64,000 nucleotides of DNA, from positions 1,259,001 to 1,323,000 of the forward strand of contig JADJQM010000001.1 in the NCBI GenBank assembly GCA_016712715.1, read 5' to 3'. The notes below the pieces were generated by a model. The model was not told where the DNA came from. It saw only the letters and a program-made list of their open reading frames with translations, and made no database searches. The position numbers and the translations under genes were made by a program. This DNA is from Rhodospirillaceae bacterium (GTDB taxonomy: Bacteria > Pseudomonadota > Alphaproteobacteria > Dongiales > Dongiaceae). Positions 1-7,304 of this stretch are shown here, piece by piece (position 1 is the stretch's first letter; the number at the start of each line of letters is the position of its first letter).

Positions 1-107
1 GCCATCGAACCGCTTTAAACAGCCGCTTTCCTCATACTTTGTAAATCATTTGTCCTTAGGGCCGCAGGCCGATTCTCGGGACAATTTGGGACAAAAAGAA
101 TCGAGGA

Positions 108-353
108 ATGGCCAAGCGAAAGTTGCCTCCAGGGGTTTCGTACCGGGGCAAAACCAAAGACGGGCAAGACAAGCACCAAGGGAAAGTCCGCGCCAAGGGC
201 TACAAGCTCAACATGCTTTTCATCGGGCCAGAATCTGATCTCGAAGCTGGCGAGTGGGTTGCTCAGCTCCGTGGCGATGTGAAATGGATGGCCCCTGATG
301 ACCCGGCAAAAGCGGATGACGACGGCGAAGGCGGCTTCGACCCCAAAAATTAG
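108..353 (+). CDS. Small hypothetical protein (81 aa)
   Basis: The start ATG follows a GAGGA ribosome-binding motif closely. The protein is basic at the N-terminus (MAKRKLPPGVSYRGK) and acidic at the C-terminus (several D and E residues). The GVSYRG...GKVRAKGY pattern loosely recalls the small AP2-like or integrase N-terminal DNA-binding modules of mobile elements, but the match is too weak for a family call. It lies 8 bp upstream of a broken nuclease-transposase chimera at the left edge of the island. Function unknown. Confidence 0.45.
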   Translation: MAKRKLPPGVSYRGKTKDGQDKHQGKVRAKGYKLNMLFIGPESDLEAGEWVAQLRGDVKWMAPDDPAKADDDGEGGFDPKN

Positions 354-361
354 GTGCCTGA

Positions 362-1159
362 GTGACCAGTACCAGCAATGCGAAGCTATCTGCTCCTAGC
401 TTCGCTAAAGAGCTGTCGGCGCTCGCCCTCCTCTTCCTTCTCGCCCTCGCCTGCCCCGCCCTGGCTGCCCAGGTCCACATCATTGGCATTCCCGGAATCA
501 CGGACGGCGACACTATCCGAGTCGGCAAATCCAAAATCCGCTTGTTCGGCCTCGATGCCCCCGAAAGTGTGTTTGAGTACCGAACTGGGCCCCACCCAAA
601 GGATCCTTATCGTATTGATTGTGCGAGCAAAACAATTCGCAATATGGGGTCCCGATCGGCGCCGATCGGGACCCCTCTCGAATCCAGATTTATAAGAGAA
701 ATCATATGGATGGTTGAAAAATGGAAGGGGTCCCAGTTCGGTGCTGAAATACACACGGTCATGAGCGACCGCGAGCGGGGCTTTTTTACTGCCGTCAAAT
801 CACTCGAATCTGACCATCAGACGGTGGTGCATTCCGCTGGGGAATATGTTCGCGGCAACGTCCACAGCAACACCGCGGACGGTGTTGGAGCCCTGCTGGA
901 GCGCGCCCGGATGGGTGTCTGGCATCGGATGAGCCGGCCGCATCTACAGCGCTACCTGGACGAAATCAGCTTCCGCAGGAACTGCCGGATCAAGCGAGAG
1001 GTCACCAGCAAGGGCGGCCGCAAGCGCCGGGCCATTACGACCATTCCCTTGCCAGACATGCTGTCTAAAATGCTCCGGCCATGTATCGGCCGGCAGATTC
1101 GACGGACGGAGAATTATAGCTTCAAGGTGTTACCAAATACTCTGGCGTCACCATTCTAG
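362..1159 (+). pseudogene. Chimeric ORF: truncated secreted thermonuclease joined to IS1595-type transposase C-terminus
   Basis: One open frame of 265 codons fuses two unrelated fragments. Residues 1-35 look like a signal peptide (ALALLFLLALACPALA). Residues 36-70 carry the start of a staphylococcal-nuclease-like fold (ITDGDTIRVGKSKIRLFGLDAPE), after which the nuclease stops. From about residue 125 the frame matches the C-terminal half of IS1595/ISXO2-type transposases: HTVMSDRERGFFTAV, then HSAGEYVRGNVHSNT with the catalytic Asn region, then HLQRYLDEISFR. The middle 60 residues come from inverted-repeat DNA (567-756). The ORF therefore looks like a nuclease gene disrupted by an IS remnant that happens to stay in frame. 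It is unlikely to encode an active nuclease or transposase. The start codon is not certain. Confidence 0.7.
567..756. repeat. Nested inverted repeats at the nuclease/IS1595 junction
   Basis: An outer imperfect inverted pair (567-593 and 727-756) shares the core ACCGAACTGGG. Inside it lies a perfect 30-bp palindrome at 646-675 with arms GGGGTCCCGATCGGC and their reverse complement. The GGGGTCCC tip recurs at 727, so these are probably abutted or duplicated ends of an IS1595-family element. This is inferred from the sequence pattern only. Confidence 0.6.
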
Positions 1160-1177
1160 TGGGACGACATGGCTGTT

Positions 1178-1489
1178 CTAGGCGAGGGCCTTAAGACCCT
1201 TCCGGTCAACGATATTCAAGAGCTTTAGACCCATGCTTGACGGCGTTTTGAGGTCCTGCTCCCAAGCGGTGACGGTTGCTTTGCTGACATTCAGATAGAC
1301 AGCAAAGACACCCTGACTAGCCTTGTTAACTTTGCGGATCTTCTTGATATCGGCTGCGGTATAGTGGGGCACCTGCGGCAGACACAGAGCGTCAAATTCT
1401 CGCATCGTTTCGACGCTGATCGCGCCAGCTTCGTGCAAGTCCTTGGCGGCCTCAAGGACCTCGCTGAGAATGCGACTCTTCTTAGCCAT
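1178..1489 (-). CDS. HigA/NadS-type antitoxin, HTH DNA-binding
   Basis: The 103-aa protein has the layout of antitoxins that accompany RelE (PF06296) toxins. An N-terminal helical segment contains TMREFDALCLPQV. A Cro/C1-type helix-turn-helix follows from about residue 45 (KIRKVNKASQGVFAVYLNVSKATVTAWEQ) and a short leucine-rich tail (GLKLLNIVDRKGL). It should bind and neutralise the toxin and repress the shared promoter. Its first codons overlap the 3' end of the toxin gene by 8 bp, so the order is toxin first and the two are probably translationally coupled. It lies in the mobile left part of the window and could help stabilise it. Confidence 0.85.
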   Translation of the reverse strand: MAKKSRILSEVLEAAKDLHEAGAISVETMREFDALCLPQVPHYTAADIKKIRKVNKASQGVFAVYLNVSKATVTAWEQDLKTPSSMGLKLLNIVDRKGLKALA

Positions 1490-1862
1490 TGCAATTTACC
1501 TCCAGTATCTTCTTGTCTTTGATGAGGTCAGCCAGTTTCTTGTCGTTTAAGGCCATATACTCATCGCCAATCTTTATAAGGCCCTTCTTTTCATCTTTCG
1601 TGATGTTCGCCTGATCGCTTTTAGCAAATCCGAAAATGAAGAACAGTCTACTCCCTTGACGATGGGCGACAATTGTTCGAAACCCACCGCTCTTTCCGCC
1701 GTTTGCTCTGGCGACCCGCTTCTTCAGTAAAAACCCACCCAACCTGGCTTCTACCAACCCATTTTCAATTTCATGGGCCGCCTGGCAAAGATCGGCATCT
1801 GTTACCTGCTCATCCTTAGCCCAGCGCGCAAACGTTCGATTCTTAAGCACCCTGATGGACAT
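1482..1862 (-). CDS. RelE/HigB-type toxin
   Basis: The 126-aa protein resembles the RelE family of ribosome-dependent mRNA interferases (PF06296 branch). Visible family signatures are LCQAAHEIENGLVEARLGG, the basic stretch KKRVARANGGKSGGFRTIVAH and the hydrophobic strand RLFFIFGFAKS. It is rich in lysine, as expected for an RNA-cleaving toxin. The start at 1862 lies next to a promoter-operator-like inverted repeat. The antitoxin follows with an 8-bp overlap. No truncation is visible, so the pair is probably active. Confidence 0.85.
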   Translation of the reverse strand: MSIRVLKNRTFARWAKDEQVTDADLCQAAHEIENGLVEARLGGFLLKKRVARANGGKSGGFRTIVAHRQGSRLFFIFGFAKSDQANITKDEKKGLIKIGDEYMALNDKKLADLIKDKKILEVNCNG

Positions 1863-1865
1863 TTA

Positions 1866-1884
1866 TATACTACCCAGTCGTATA
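1866..1884. promoter_or_regulatory. Candidate TA operator (inverted repeat TATAC-N9-GTATA)
   Basis: Immediately upstream of the toxin start, TATAC (1866-1870) and GTATA (1880-1884) form a short inverted repeat. Toxin-antitoxin operons are usually autorepressed at such sites. The assignment is positional inference. Confidence 0.4.
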
Positions 1885-2040
1885 GATGTCAAGCCCGAGC
1901 AACCCCAAAACCGGCGCCGCCCGAAGGGGAGTCTATACAATCAATATTGGTTCGCTGGCAAATAAGATGCCCAAAATAGCAGTCAGAACCGTCAGAAAAT
2001 GGCCGGTCCGACCACCATAGTTTGTGGGTCCCCTGAAATC

Positions 2041-2097
2041 ACTTTGTTTGGTGTGTAATGGCGTAAAAAAATAACGCCATTACACACCAAACAAAGT
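2041..2097. repeat. Perfect 24-bp inverted repeat pair around a 9-nt spacer
   Basis: Arms 2041-2064 (begins ACTTTGTTTGG, ends AATGGCGT) and 2074-2097 are exact reverse complements. They are separated by AAAAAAATA. The same 24-mer recurs at 3349-3372 and 5759-5782, where it forms the ends of a transposon-like unit. Here an end pointing left and an end pointing right abut, as in two adjacent elements or a joined-ends intermediate. The rest of 1890-2312 holds no convincing gene. Confidence 0.8.
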
Positions 2098-2312
2098 CGG
2101 CTCTGGTGAACCACTAGATGTGGTTTATTGGCTTTGCCAGGAGTTAGGGCCGGACGAGACACCCCCGCCCAGGGTTTACAATCTCACCTAGTTATTGGCA
2201 TGTTTACAGGGAGTAGGTTGTCTCGAGCTGCTATCCGAGAGCTCGAAAAGATAGGCGCACGTAAAGCCGTTTCGATCGGCGATCTCACGAGCTGGTTCCG
2301 GGGCGAGGGCGA

Positions 2313-3365
2313 TCAGGAGAATGCCCAAAATGCTGATAGTGGAATTCCAAAGATCCCCTGACCGAAACTGAACACGTCGTTGCCCAGGTAGATGACAATC
2401 CCGACTACATTCCAAGTCTTGCCCGGTCCTTGGCTCTTGAACCAACGCAGGTTCTTTAGGTCATCGTCGTTGAGACTAACCGCCGCCTTAATTTCGATCG
2501 CGATCAGGGTTCTGCCGGATTCCGCGACGAAATCAACTTCATGGTGCTTGCCTCGCCAATGGTAGAGCGTCCATCGTTCTCTCTGGTAAGGCAAGTTCTT
2601 GAGCAATTCATTGTAGACAAACGTCTCGACCAACGGACCGAGCGCGGTAGCATTGACGTCGGCCGCGAATGTTCCAGGCGTGAAATTACGGAGCGTTGCG
2701 ACGATGCCAGTGTCGAGCATATGAAGCTTTGACTGTTTGGCCGCACGCACTTCGCGCACCATGGCAACTTCTTCATCCAGTGCCACAGTGGCAAGCTTTC
2801 CTTCAAACATATCGGACCCAAATTGCTCGATCATGGTCGCGCAATAGCGCGCGATCTCGACGGGGGTGGATTCACCAGAAGAATAGCTTCCCAGTTCGTC
2901 TTTCCCAGAAAGGCGATAGGAAAAATACTCCGTGAGCGGAATCTGATTTCGCACGGCACCGCCAAGCAGCAGAGTCAGCGGCACATTTTCGCTCTTTCCC
3001 CTCGCATCCCACATCGCCATCTCGATACCGCCAAAGACGCGGCGACTATGTAGAACGTTACCCCAAGGTGTATAACGCATCGCCGGAACGAGTCGGCGCT
3101 CCGCCGTGTGAATATCGCGCACATCGAGGCCTATGATCTGGTCTCGTTGCTTCAGAACATCTGAAGAGCGGTCGCCGTCTGCCACTTCGCCTAGACCGAC
3201 GACTCCATCCTCGGTGATAACTTCGACAACGGTCTTGGTCACTGAAGCCATAGAGCCGTAACTAAAACGGTATGGTGCCGTGAATGGGATGTTGACTGGC
3301 GTAGCGCGGAGATCTTTGATTTTCACTTTACCGATACTCCATAGATGAACGCCATTACACACCAA
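2313..3365 (-). pseudogene. Chimeric ORF: enolase-superfamily N-terminal part fused to DUF4143-type ATPase C-terminal part
   Basis: Residues 15-210 match the first half of a mandelate racemase/muconate lactonizing enzyme-type protein (IKDLRATPVNIPFTAPYR, then FGGIEMAMWDARGK). From residue 211 the frame switches to the C-terminal domain of AAA ATPases with DUF4143: KLHMLDTG, GPLVETFVYNELLK and the PD-(D/E)XK-like stretch EVDFVAESG...IAIEIKAA. The junction is near nt 2735. The enolase barrel lacks its catalytic second half and the ATPase lacks its P-loop half, so neither activity is expected. The first codons are translated from the repeat at 3349-3372. A GTG at 3326 is a more natural start for the enolase part. 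Confidence 0.7.
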
Positions 3366-3499
3366 ACAAAGTCGCGCTAAGCGACATACAATATGTTGAT
3401 GTTACTAAAAGCTGTATAGTTTACTGATAGGTAACGATTTTATAGAACGATCCAACATCCTTAACAGGACCAGGACTGCCTTGCGCATTTCGAGCGACC

Positions 3500-3530
3500 T
3501 TGACAATATATGTATAAACTAGCATATCTA
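3500..3530 (+). promoter_or_regulatory. Promoter/operator of the second TA operon
   Basis: A TTGACA -35 box at 3500-3505 is followed after 17-18 bp by an AT-rich -10-like CATATCT. ATATG (3508-3512) and CATAT (3523-3527) form an inverted repeat over the promoter, a likely autorepression site for the HigA protein. Confidence 0.5.
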
Positions 3531-3542
3531 GGGTAGTGAACG

Positions 3543-3968
3543 ATGACCTCTCCAGACAGCATAGACTTGCGCGAGGTCATCTTCATCAACGAGCGCTGCC
3601 GCAAGGACTATTTCGATTTACCGGAAGACGTTTGCGAAACTGCCGATCAGGCAATTGATGCCCTTCAAAATGGTCGTCAATTGCCGCCCAAAATGTTCAC
3701 CAAGCTTGGCGGCGGGCTGTCCGGAATTGATGAAATTCGTATCCCTTATGATACCGACACGTATCGTGTCTACGTCATGCAGGAGTGGAAATGGGTGATT
3801 ATAGTTGTTGGGGCCGAGATGAAAAAATCAACGTCCGGCAACAATATTCCGAAAGATCAGGTTGAGCGATTAGAGGCGCGCCTCAAGAAGGCTCGTGCCT
3901 ATGTCAAAGACAACAGTCACTTGCTTGAGCGGGACTTTCTGAAGCGCGAAGCACGTCGGAATGCATAG
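3543..3968 (+). CDS. HigB-like toxin (phage Gp49-like/RelE family)
   Basis: The 141-aa protein has the compact RelE fold pattern of the Gp49-like family (PF05973): IFINERCRKDYFDLPEDV, then the glycine-rich KLGGGLSGIDEIRIPY, then YRVYVMQEWKWVIIVVGAEMKKS. It probably acts as a ribosome-dependent endoribonuclease. A basic, charged C-terminal helix (ERLEARLKKARAY) extends past the core. The antitoxin gene follows after 15 bp. The pair sits between transposon-like inverted repeats, so it is probably a mobile addiction module. Confidence 0.8.
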   Translation: MTSPDSIDLREVIFINERCRKDYFDLPEDVCETADQAIDALQNGRQLPPKMFTKLGGGLSGIDEIRIPYDTDTYRVYVMQEWKWVIIVVGAEMKKSTSGNNIPKDQVERLEARLKKARAYVKDNSHLLERDFLKREARRNA

Positions 3969-3983
3969 AAGTAGGAGTTCGAG

Positions 3984-4367
3984 ATGAGCAACGAGAATTG
4001 GAAAGACGATCCCCTTGAGAATACGCCTCCAGTTTGGGGAAGTGGCTCATTTCTGAGAGACCGCGGATATCCTGACCCGACACAGACCAAGATCAAATTT
4101 GATCTGGTCTGCATGATTCGAAACGTTGTTGAATTGAAGCAACTGCGGCAGATTGATGTCGTCGCCAGGGTCAATGAATTTGAACGCAATCCGACGCTTA
4201 CTCAGCCTGACGTTTCCCGTATTCTCCGTGGAAACGTGAAAGGTTACTCGGAATCGCGCCTTATGATAATTCTTGCGGCCCTGGGGAATGACGTATCAAT
4301 CGTCATTAATCCGGTCGAAGGACACGGGCATATCAGAGTGAGTGAGCGAGATCTGGCAGTCGCCTAA
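3984..4367 (+). CDS. HigA-like antitoxin with XRE-type HTH
   Basis: The 127-aa protein has a disordered N-terminal segment (residues 1-40) that could wrap the toxin. A helix-turn-helix of the HTH_37/XRE type follows at about residues 50-100 (LKQLRQIDVVARVNEF...TQPDVSRILRGNVKGYS), then the usual strand ALGNDVSIVINP. An AGGAG-like site (AGTAGGAGTTCG) precedes the ATG. It should repress the operon and neutralise the upstream toxin. Confidence 0.82.
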   Translation: MSNENWKDDPLENTPPVWGSGSFLRDRGYPDPTQTKIKFDLVCMIRNVVELKQLRQIDVVARVNEFERNPTLTQPDVSRILRGNVKGYSESRLMIILAALGNDVSIVINPVEGHGHIRVSERDLAVA

Positions 4368-4537
4368 TCTCAGTTCAAAGTGGCGAAGCTAAGTGGTTCG
4401 AAAGAACCTTGAAGCCATAATTCGGCGTTCGCCGGATCTGTCGGCCGATACAGGGTCGGAGCATTTTTGACATTGACCTGCCACTGAAGATTTCCTCCAA
4501 ATCGGATTAGAGTCTGGCCCAGCAATGGAGACAGACG

Positions 4538-4804
4538 ATGAAGAAGAGGCGGTTTACGGAAGAGCAGATTATTGCGGTGCTGCGTGAACACGAGGCAGGG
4601 GCGAAGACGGCGGATCTGGCCCGCAAGCACGGGGTATCCGAGGCGACGCTGTATAACTGGAAAGCCAAGTTCGGCGGGCTGGATGTCAGCGAGGCCAAGC
4701 GGTTGCGTGCCCTGGAGGACGAGAACGGCAAGCTGAAGCGACTGCTGGCCGATAGCATGCTGGACGCGTCGGCGCTCCGGGAGCTTCTAGCAAAAAAATG
4801 GTAA
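4538..4804 (+). CDS. IS3-family transposase OrfA (copy 1)
   Basis: The 88-aa protein has the IS3 OrfA pattern. A helix-turn-helix of the HTH_Tnp_1 type comes first (KKRRFTEEQIIAVLREHEAG, then SEATLYNWKAKFGG). A leucine-zipper-like coil follows (RLRALEDENGKLKRLLADSML). The frame ends at TGG-TAA just after GCAAAAAAATGG. A -1 slip on the A7 run would join it to OrfB. It appears intact, unlike the OrfA of the second copy. Confidence 0.9.
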   Translation: MKKRRFTEEQIIAVLREHEAGAKTADLARKHGVSEATLYNWKAKFGGLDVSEAKRLRALEDENGKLKRLLADSMLDASALRELLAKKW

Positions 4805-5727
4805 GGCCCGCCGCCAAGCGTGAGGCTGTCGCTTTTCTGAAGACCACGTTTCAGATGAGCGAGCGCCGGGCCTGTAGCGTCATAGCCGCTGATCGCAAGA
4901 TGATCCGCTATTGCTCCAGGCGACCACCGGAGCCAGCCCTTCGGGCCCGGTTGCGGGATTTGGCCAATGAGCGCCGCCGCTTCGGCTATCGGCGCCTGTT
5001 CATCCTGCTGCGCCGGGAGGGCGAGGCATCGGGCATCAACCGGATCTACCGCCTCTATCGCGAGGAAGGTCTGACCGTGCGCAAGCGCCGTGCCCGGCGG
5101 CGCGCTGTCGGCATTCGGGCGCCGATCCTGGTCGAGGTGAAGGTCAACGCCAGCTGGTCGCTGGATTTTGTCCATGACCAGATGGCGAACGGCCGTCGCT
5201 TCCGCATCCTCAACGTGGTCGATGACGTAACCCGGGAATGACTGGCGGCCATCCCCGACACGTCGATCTCGGGGCGGCGCGTGACACGGGAACTGACAGC
5301 GCTCATCACCCAACGTGGCAAGCCCGGCATGATCGTATCGGACAATGGCACCGAGCTGACCTCGAACGCCATCTTCGCCTGGGCCAAAGACCATGGCATT
5401 GAGTGGCACTACATCACCTCCGGCAAGCCCATACAGAACGGATTTGTTGAGAGCTTCAACGGCCGGATGCTCGACGAGCTGCTGAACGAGACCCTGTTCC
5501 GCGGCCTCGGTCACGGCAGATCGGTCATTGCCAGGTTGGCTGAAGATTACAACACAGCGCGACCACATTCCGCGCTCAACTACCGAACCCCGGCGGCCTA
5601 CGCCGCCATACTGAAAGCCGCAAGGGGCCCTGACGCTGCGCGCACTGATAGCTCCGCGCCAGAGCCCCTTGCTACCACCGCGCCAGACGGCGTATCAAAC
5701 AGCGAGACTCTAAAAGCGACTGGATGA
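4798..5727 (+). pseudogene. IS3-family transposase OrfB (copy 1), interrupted by an in-frame TGA
   Basis: The frame encodes an rve/DDE integrase-type transposase with LDFVHDQMANGRRFRILNVVDD, SDNGTELTS and NGFVESFNGR. At 5239-5241 a TGA stands where the other full copy has TGC (Cys), cutting the protein after DDVTRE. The same frame continues to 5727. An extra G near 5625 also changes the C-terminal tail compared with copy 2. The catalytic core is split, so activity needs readthrough or help in trans. Confidence 0.88.
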
Positions 5728-5758
5728 CGCTTCAGTGGCAGGTCATTTTCTCTCAGCA

Positions 5759-5782
5759 ACTTTGTTTGGTGTGTAATGGCGT
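5759..5782. repeat. Right 24-bp terminal inverted repeat of the TA transposon-like unit
   Basis: Exact reverse complement of 3349-3372 and identical to 2041-2064. It is followed directly by AGATGA, which also precedes the left end. The remaining gap up to 5967 contains no gene that I can support. Confidence 0.8.
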
Positions 5783-5967
5783 AGATGAACTTCGCCCTTA
5801 AAACTTGGAGAGCTCCGAGTTGGACAATTTCATTTCTTAGTCTCTGGCCCAGCGAAGGTCCATCTGGTTAGATGCAATCACAAATAGGCTCTTTCTGACA
5901 GTGCTATGCGGCGATAACATGGTTTAGTGATTATGCAAAGTTGCGATATTGTTAGGCGGGAAACGAA

Positions 5968-7302
5968 ATGGTGACCACACCAATAGATGTTGCCGATCCT
6001 TCAGAATGGCGGGGGCATGAGCAGCGTCAACACCTCTACAGGCACATGTTAACGAGAATGCTCGTCATCGGTATTCTTGCGATAGCAACGGTTGCGACTG
6101 CTTTGCCATTGCGCGCGGAAGATAAGCCTATCCTGCTTTTAAGTATGAAAGATCCATTTGCCCGGGCTTACAGTCAAAATCGGGAGAAAGTTCACGACAC
6201 TCTAGGCGTAAACTTGAACGTTGAGCTCCTGGATTACGAAAGTGTCAATCGAGCGCTTGCCGTAAATTCTCTGCGCAAACAATCAGATTATGATTTGGTT
6301 GCCGTCGACATAGTCTGGGTAAGCGATTATGCGAGCCATGGAGCACTACTACCCCTCCAACTTCTGGTGAGTGACCACCGTGTTGACGGCAGTGATTTCA
6401 TTGACCTGGCATGGGAAGGCGGTCAGTTCGATGGCAAGCAGTTTGCGTTACCAATTCAGCCACATCCCGAAGTGCTGATTTATCGGCTCAGCGTCCTGAG
6501 AAGACTAAATCTTAAACCTCCCAAAACAACCGATGATGTCATCGAAATCGCACGCCGTGTCGAGGAAGAGATCCCGAACATGCACGGGATATGTTGGAAC
6601 GCCGCATCTGGAGCAGCGCTTGGCCAGCAGATGCTTCACTTTGCAGCGGCTTTCGGCGCTCCAGTGCTTCGTCCCGATGGCAGCTTTACGGTAAGTGATC
6701 CGGGGTGGGTAAAGGCGTTTGAGTACGCCAAAACATTGGCTACCCTTTCACCACCTCAAATCAGTGAGATGGCGTGGGACGTGCGCATGGCGCATTTCGG
6801 TATGGGAAGTTGCGCTATGACATACGCGTGGGGCGCGGCAATTGCTGGATTAGAGGAAGTTGGTAGCACTATCGCTGGCGACATCGGATATGCCGCAGCG
6901 CCTCATGCTCCTGGTTACTCACCGGTAACGCCACTGGGGTCTTGGTTGCTTGCAATACCTGCAAATCTTGCGCCTGACAGAATACCAGCAGCCTTAGATG
7001 CCCTACTTCGCCTGACCAGCGCTGATGGAGCCCGATTGCTTCTTGAATTAGGTGTCAGTGCTTCGCCGCGACGCAGTCAAACGTTGGGGGCGAGTCGTAG
7101 CTATTCAATTTTGAAGTTGGTTGACGAGTTGGATCATTCGGGTGAACTGGCAACCTGGATGAGGCCTGCCGTGCAAGGATTTCAAGGTCTATCAGAGATA
7201 ATTGGTGTAGAGGCCCATGCTGCTCTATTTGATGGTGTGCCTGTGTCAACTGCTTTGGCTAGAATAAACGGAAGAGTCAATGATCAAGGAGAAGTACCTT
7301 AG
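5968..7302 (+). CDS. Periplasmic solute-binding protein (ABC family 1), probable ligand sensor for the adjacent kinase
   Basis: The 444-aa protein resembles family 1 extracellular sugar-binding proteins. It has a signal peptide (LVIGILAIATVATALPLRA), then alternating alpha/beta stretches such as YDLVAVDIVWVSDYASHGALLPL and FALPIQPHPEVLIYRLSVLRRL typical of this fold. A start at 6046 (MLTRMLVIG) would give a cleaner signal peptide. The start at 5968 has a GGCGGGAAA site upstream. No ABC permease or ATPase lies nearby. The gene ends 2 bp before a membrane histidine kinase, so it probably presents its ligand to that kinase. GC content is clearly lower than in the chromosome to the right. Confidence 0.8.
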   Translation: MVTTPIDVADPSEWRGHEQRQHLYRHMLTRMLVIGILAIATVATALPLRAEDKPILLLSMKDPFARAYSQNREKVHDTLGVNLNVELLDYESVNRALAVNSLRKQSDYDLVAVDIVWVSDYASHGALLPLQLLVSDHRVDGSDFIDLAWEGGQFDGKQFALPIQPHPEVLIYRLSVLRRLNLKPPKTTDDVIEIARRVEEEIPNMHGICWNAASGAALGQQMLHFAAAFGAPVLRPDGSFTVSDPGWVKAFEYAKTLATLSPPQISEMAWDVRMAHFGMGSCAMTYAWGAAIAGLEEVGSTIAGDIGYAAAPHAPGYSPVTPLGSWLLAIPANLAPDRIPAALDALLRLTSADGARLLLELGVSASPRRSQTLGASRSYSILKLVDELDHSGELATWMRPAVQGFQGLSEIIGVEAHAALFDGVPVSTALARINGRVNDQGEVP

Positions 7303-7304
7303 CA

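Larger units (their letters stand above)
4474..5745 (+). mobile_element. IS3-family element, copy 1 (1.27 kb)
   Basis: The ends are TGACCTGCCACTGAAG (4474-4489) and its exact reverse complement (5730-5745). Two overlapping frames encode OrfA and OrfB, with an A7 slippery run at the overlap for -1 frameshifting. No flanking direct repeat is evident. OrfB has an in-frame stop, so the copy cannot make a full transposase unaided. The 105 bp before it (4368-4473) show no gene. Confidence 0.9.
3349..5782. mobile_element. Transposon-like unit with 24-bp perfect TIRs carrying a HigBA pair and a nested IS3
   Basis: The left end (3349-3372, begins ACGCCATTACAC) and the right end (5759-5782) are exact reverse complements over 24 bp. 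The base pairs just outside both ends read AGATGA, a direct repeat that looks like a 6-bp target duplication. Inside are the HigB/HigA genes and an IS3-family element (4474-5745) lying 13 bp from the right end. Without the IS3 the unit would be about 1.16 kb and encode only the TA pair, so it would need a transposase supplied in trans. The IS family of the ends is not recognised. Confidence 0.65.

Noticed and set aside
2128..2361. 77-codon plus-strand frame between the repeats
   Set aside because: No ribosome-binding site or family pattern, and it overlaps the end of the chimeric minus-strand frame.
4395..4408. GGTTCGAAAGAACC, similar to a tRNA T-loop
   Set aside because: It is only a small palindrome. 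No acceptor or anticodon stems can be formed around it. No tRNA or rRNA gene was seen in the window.
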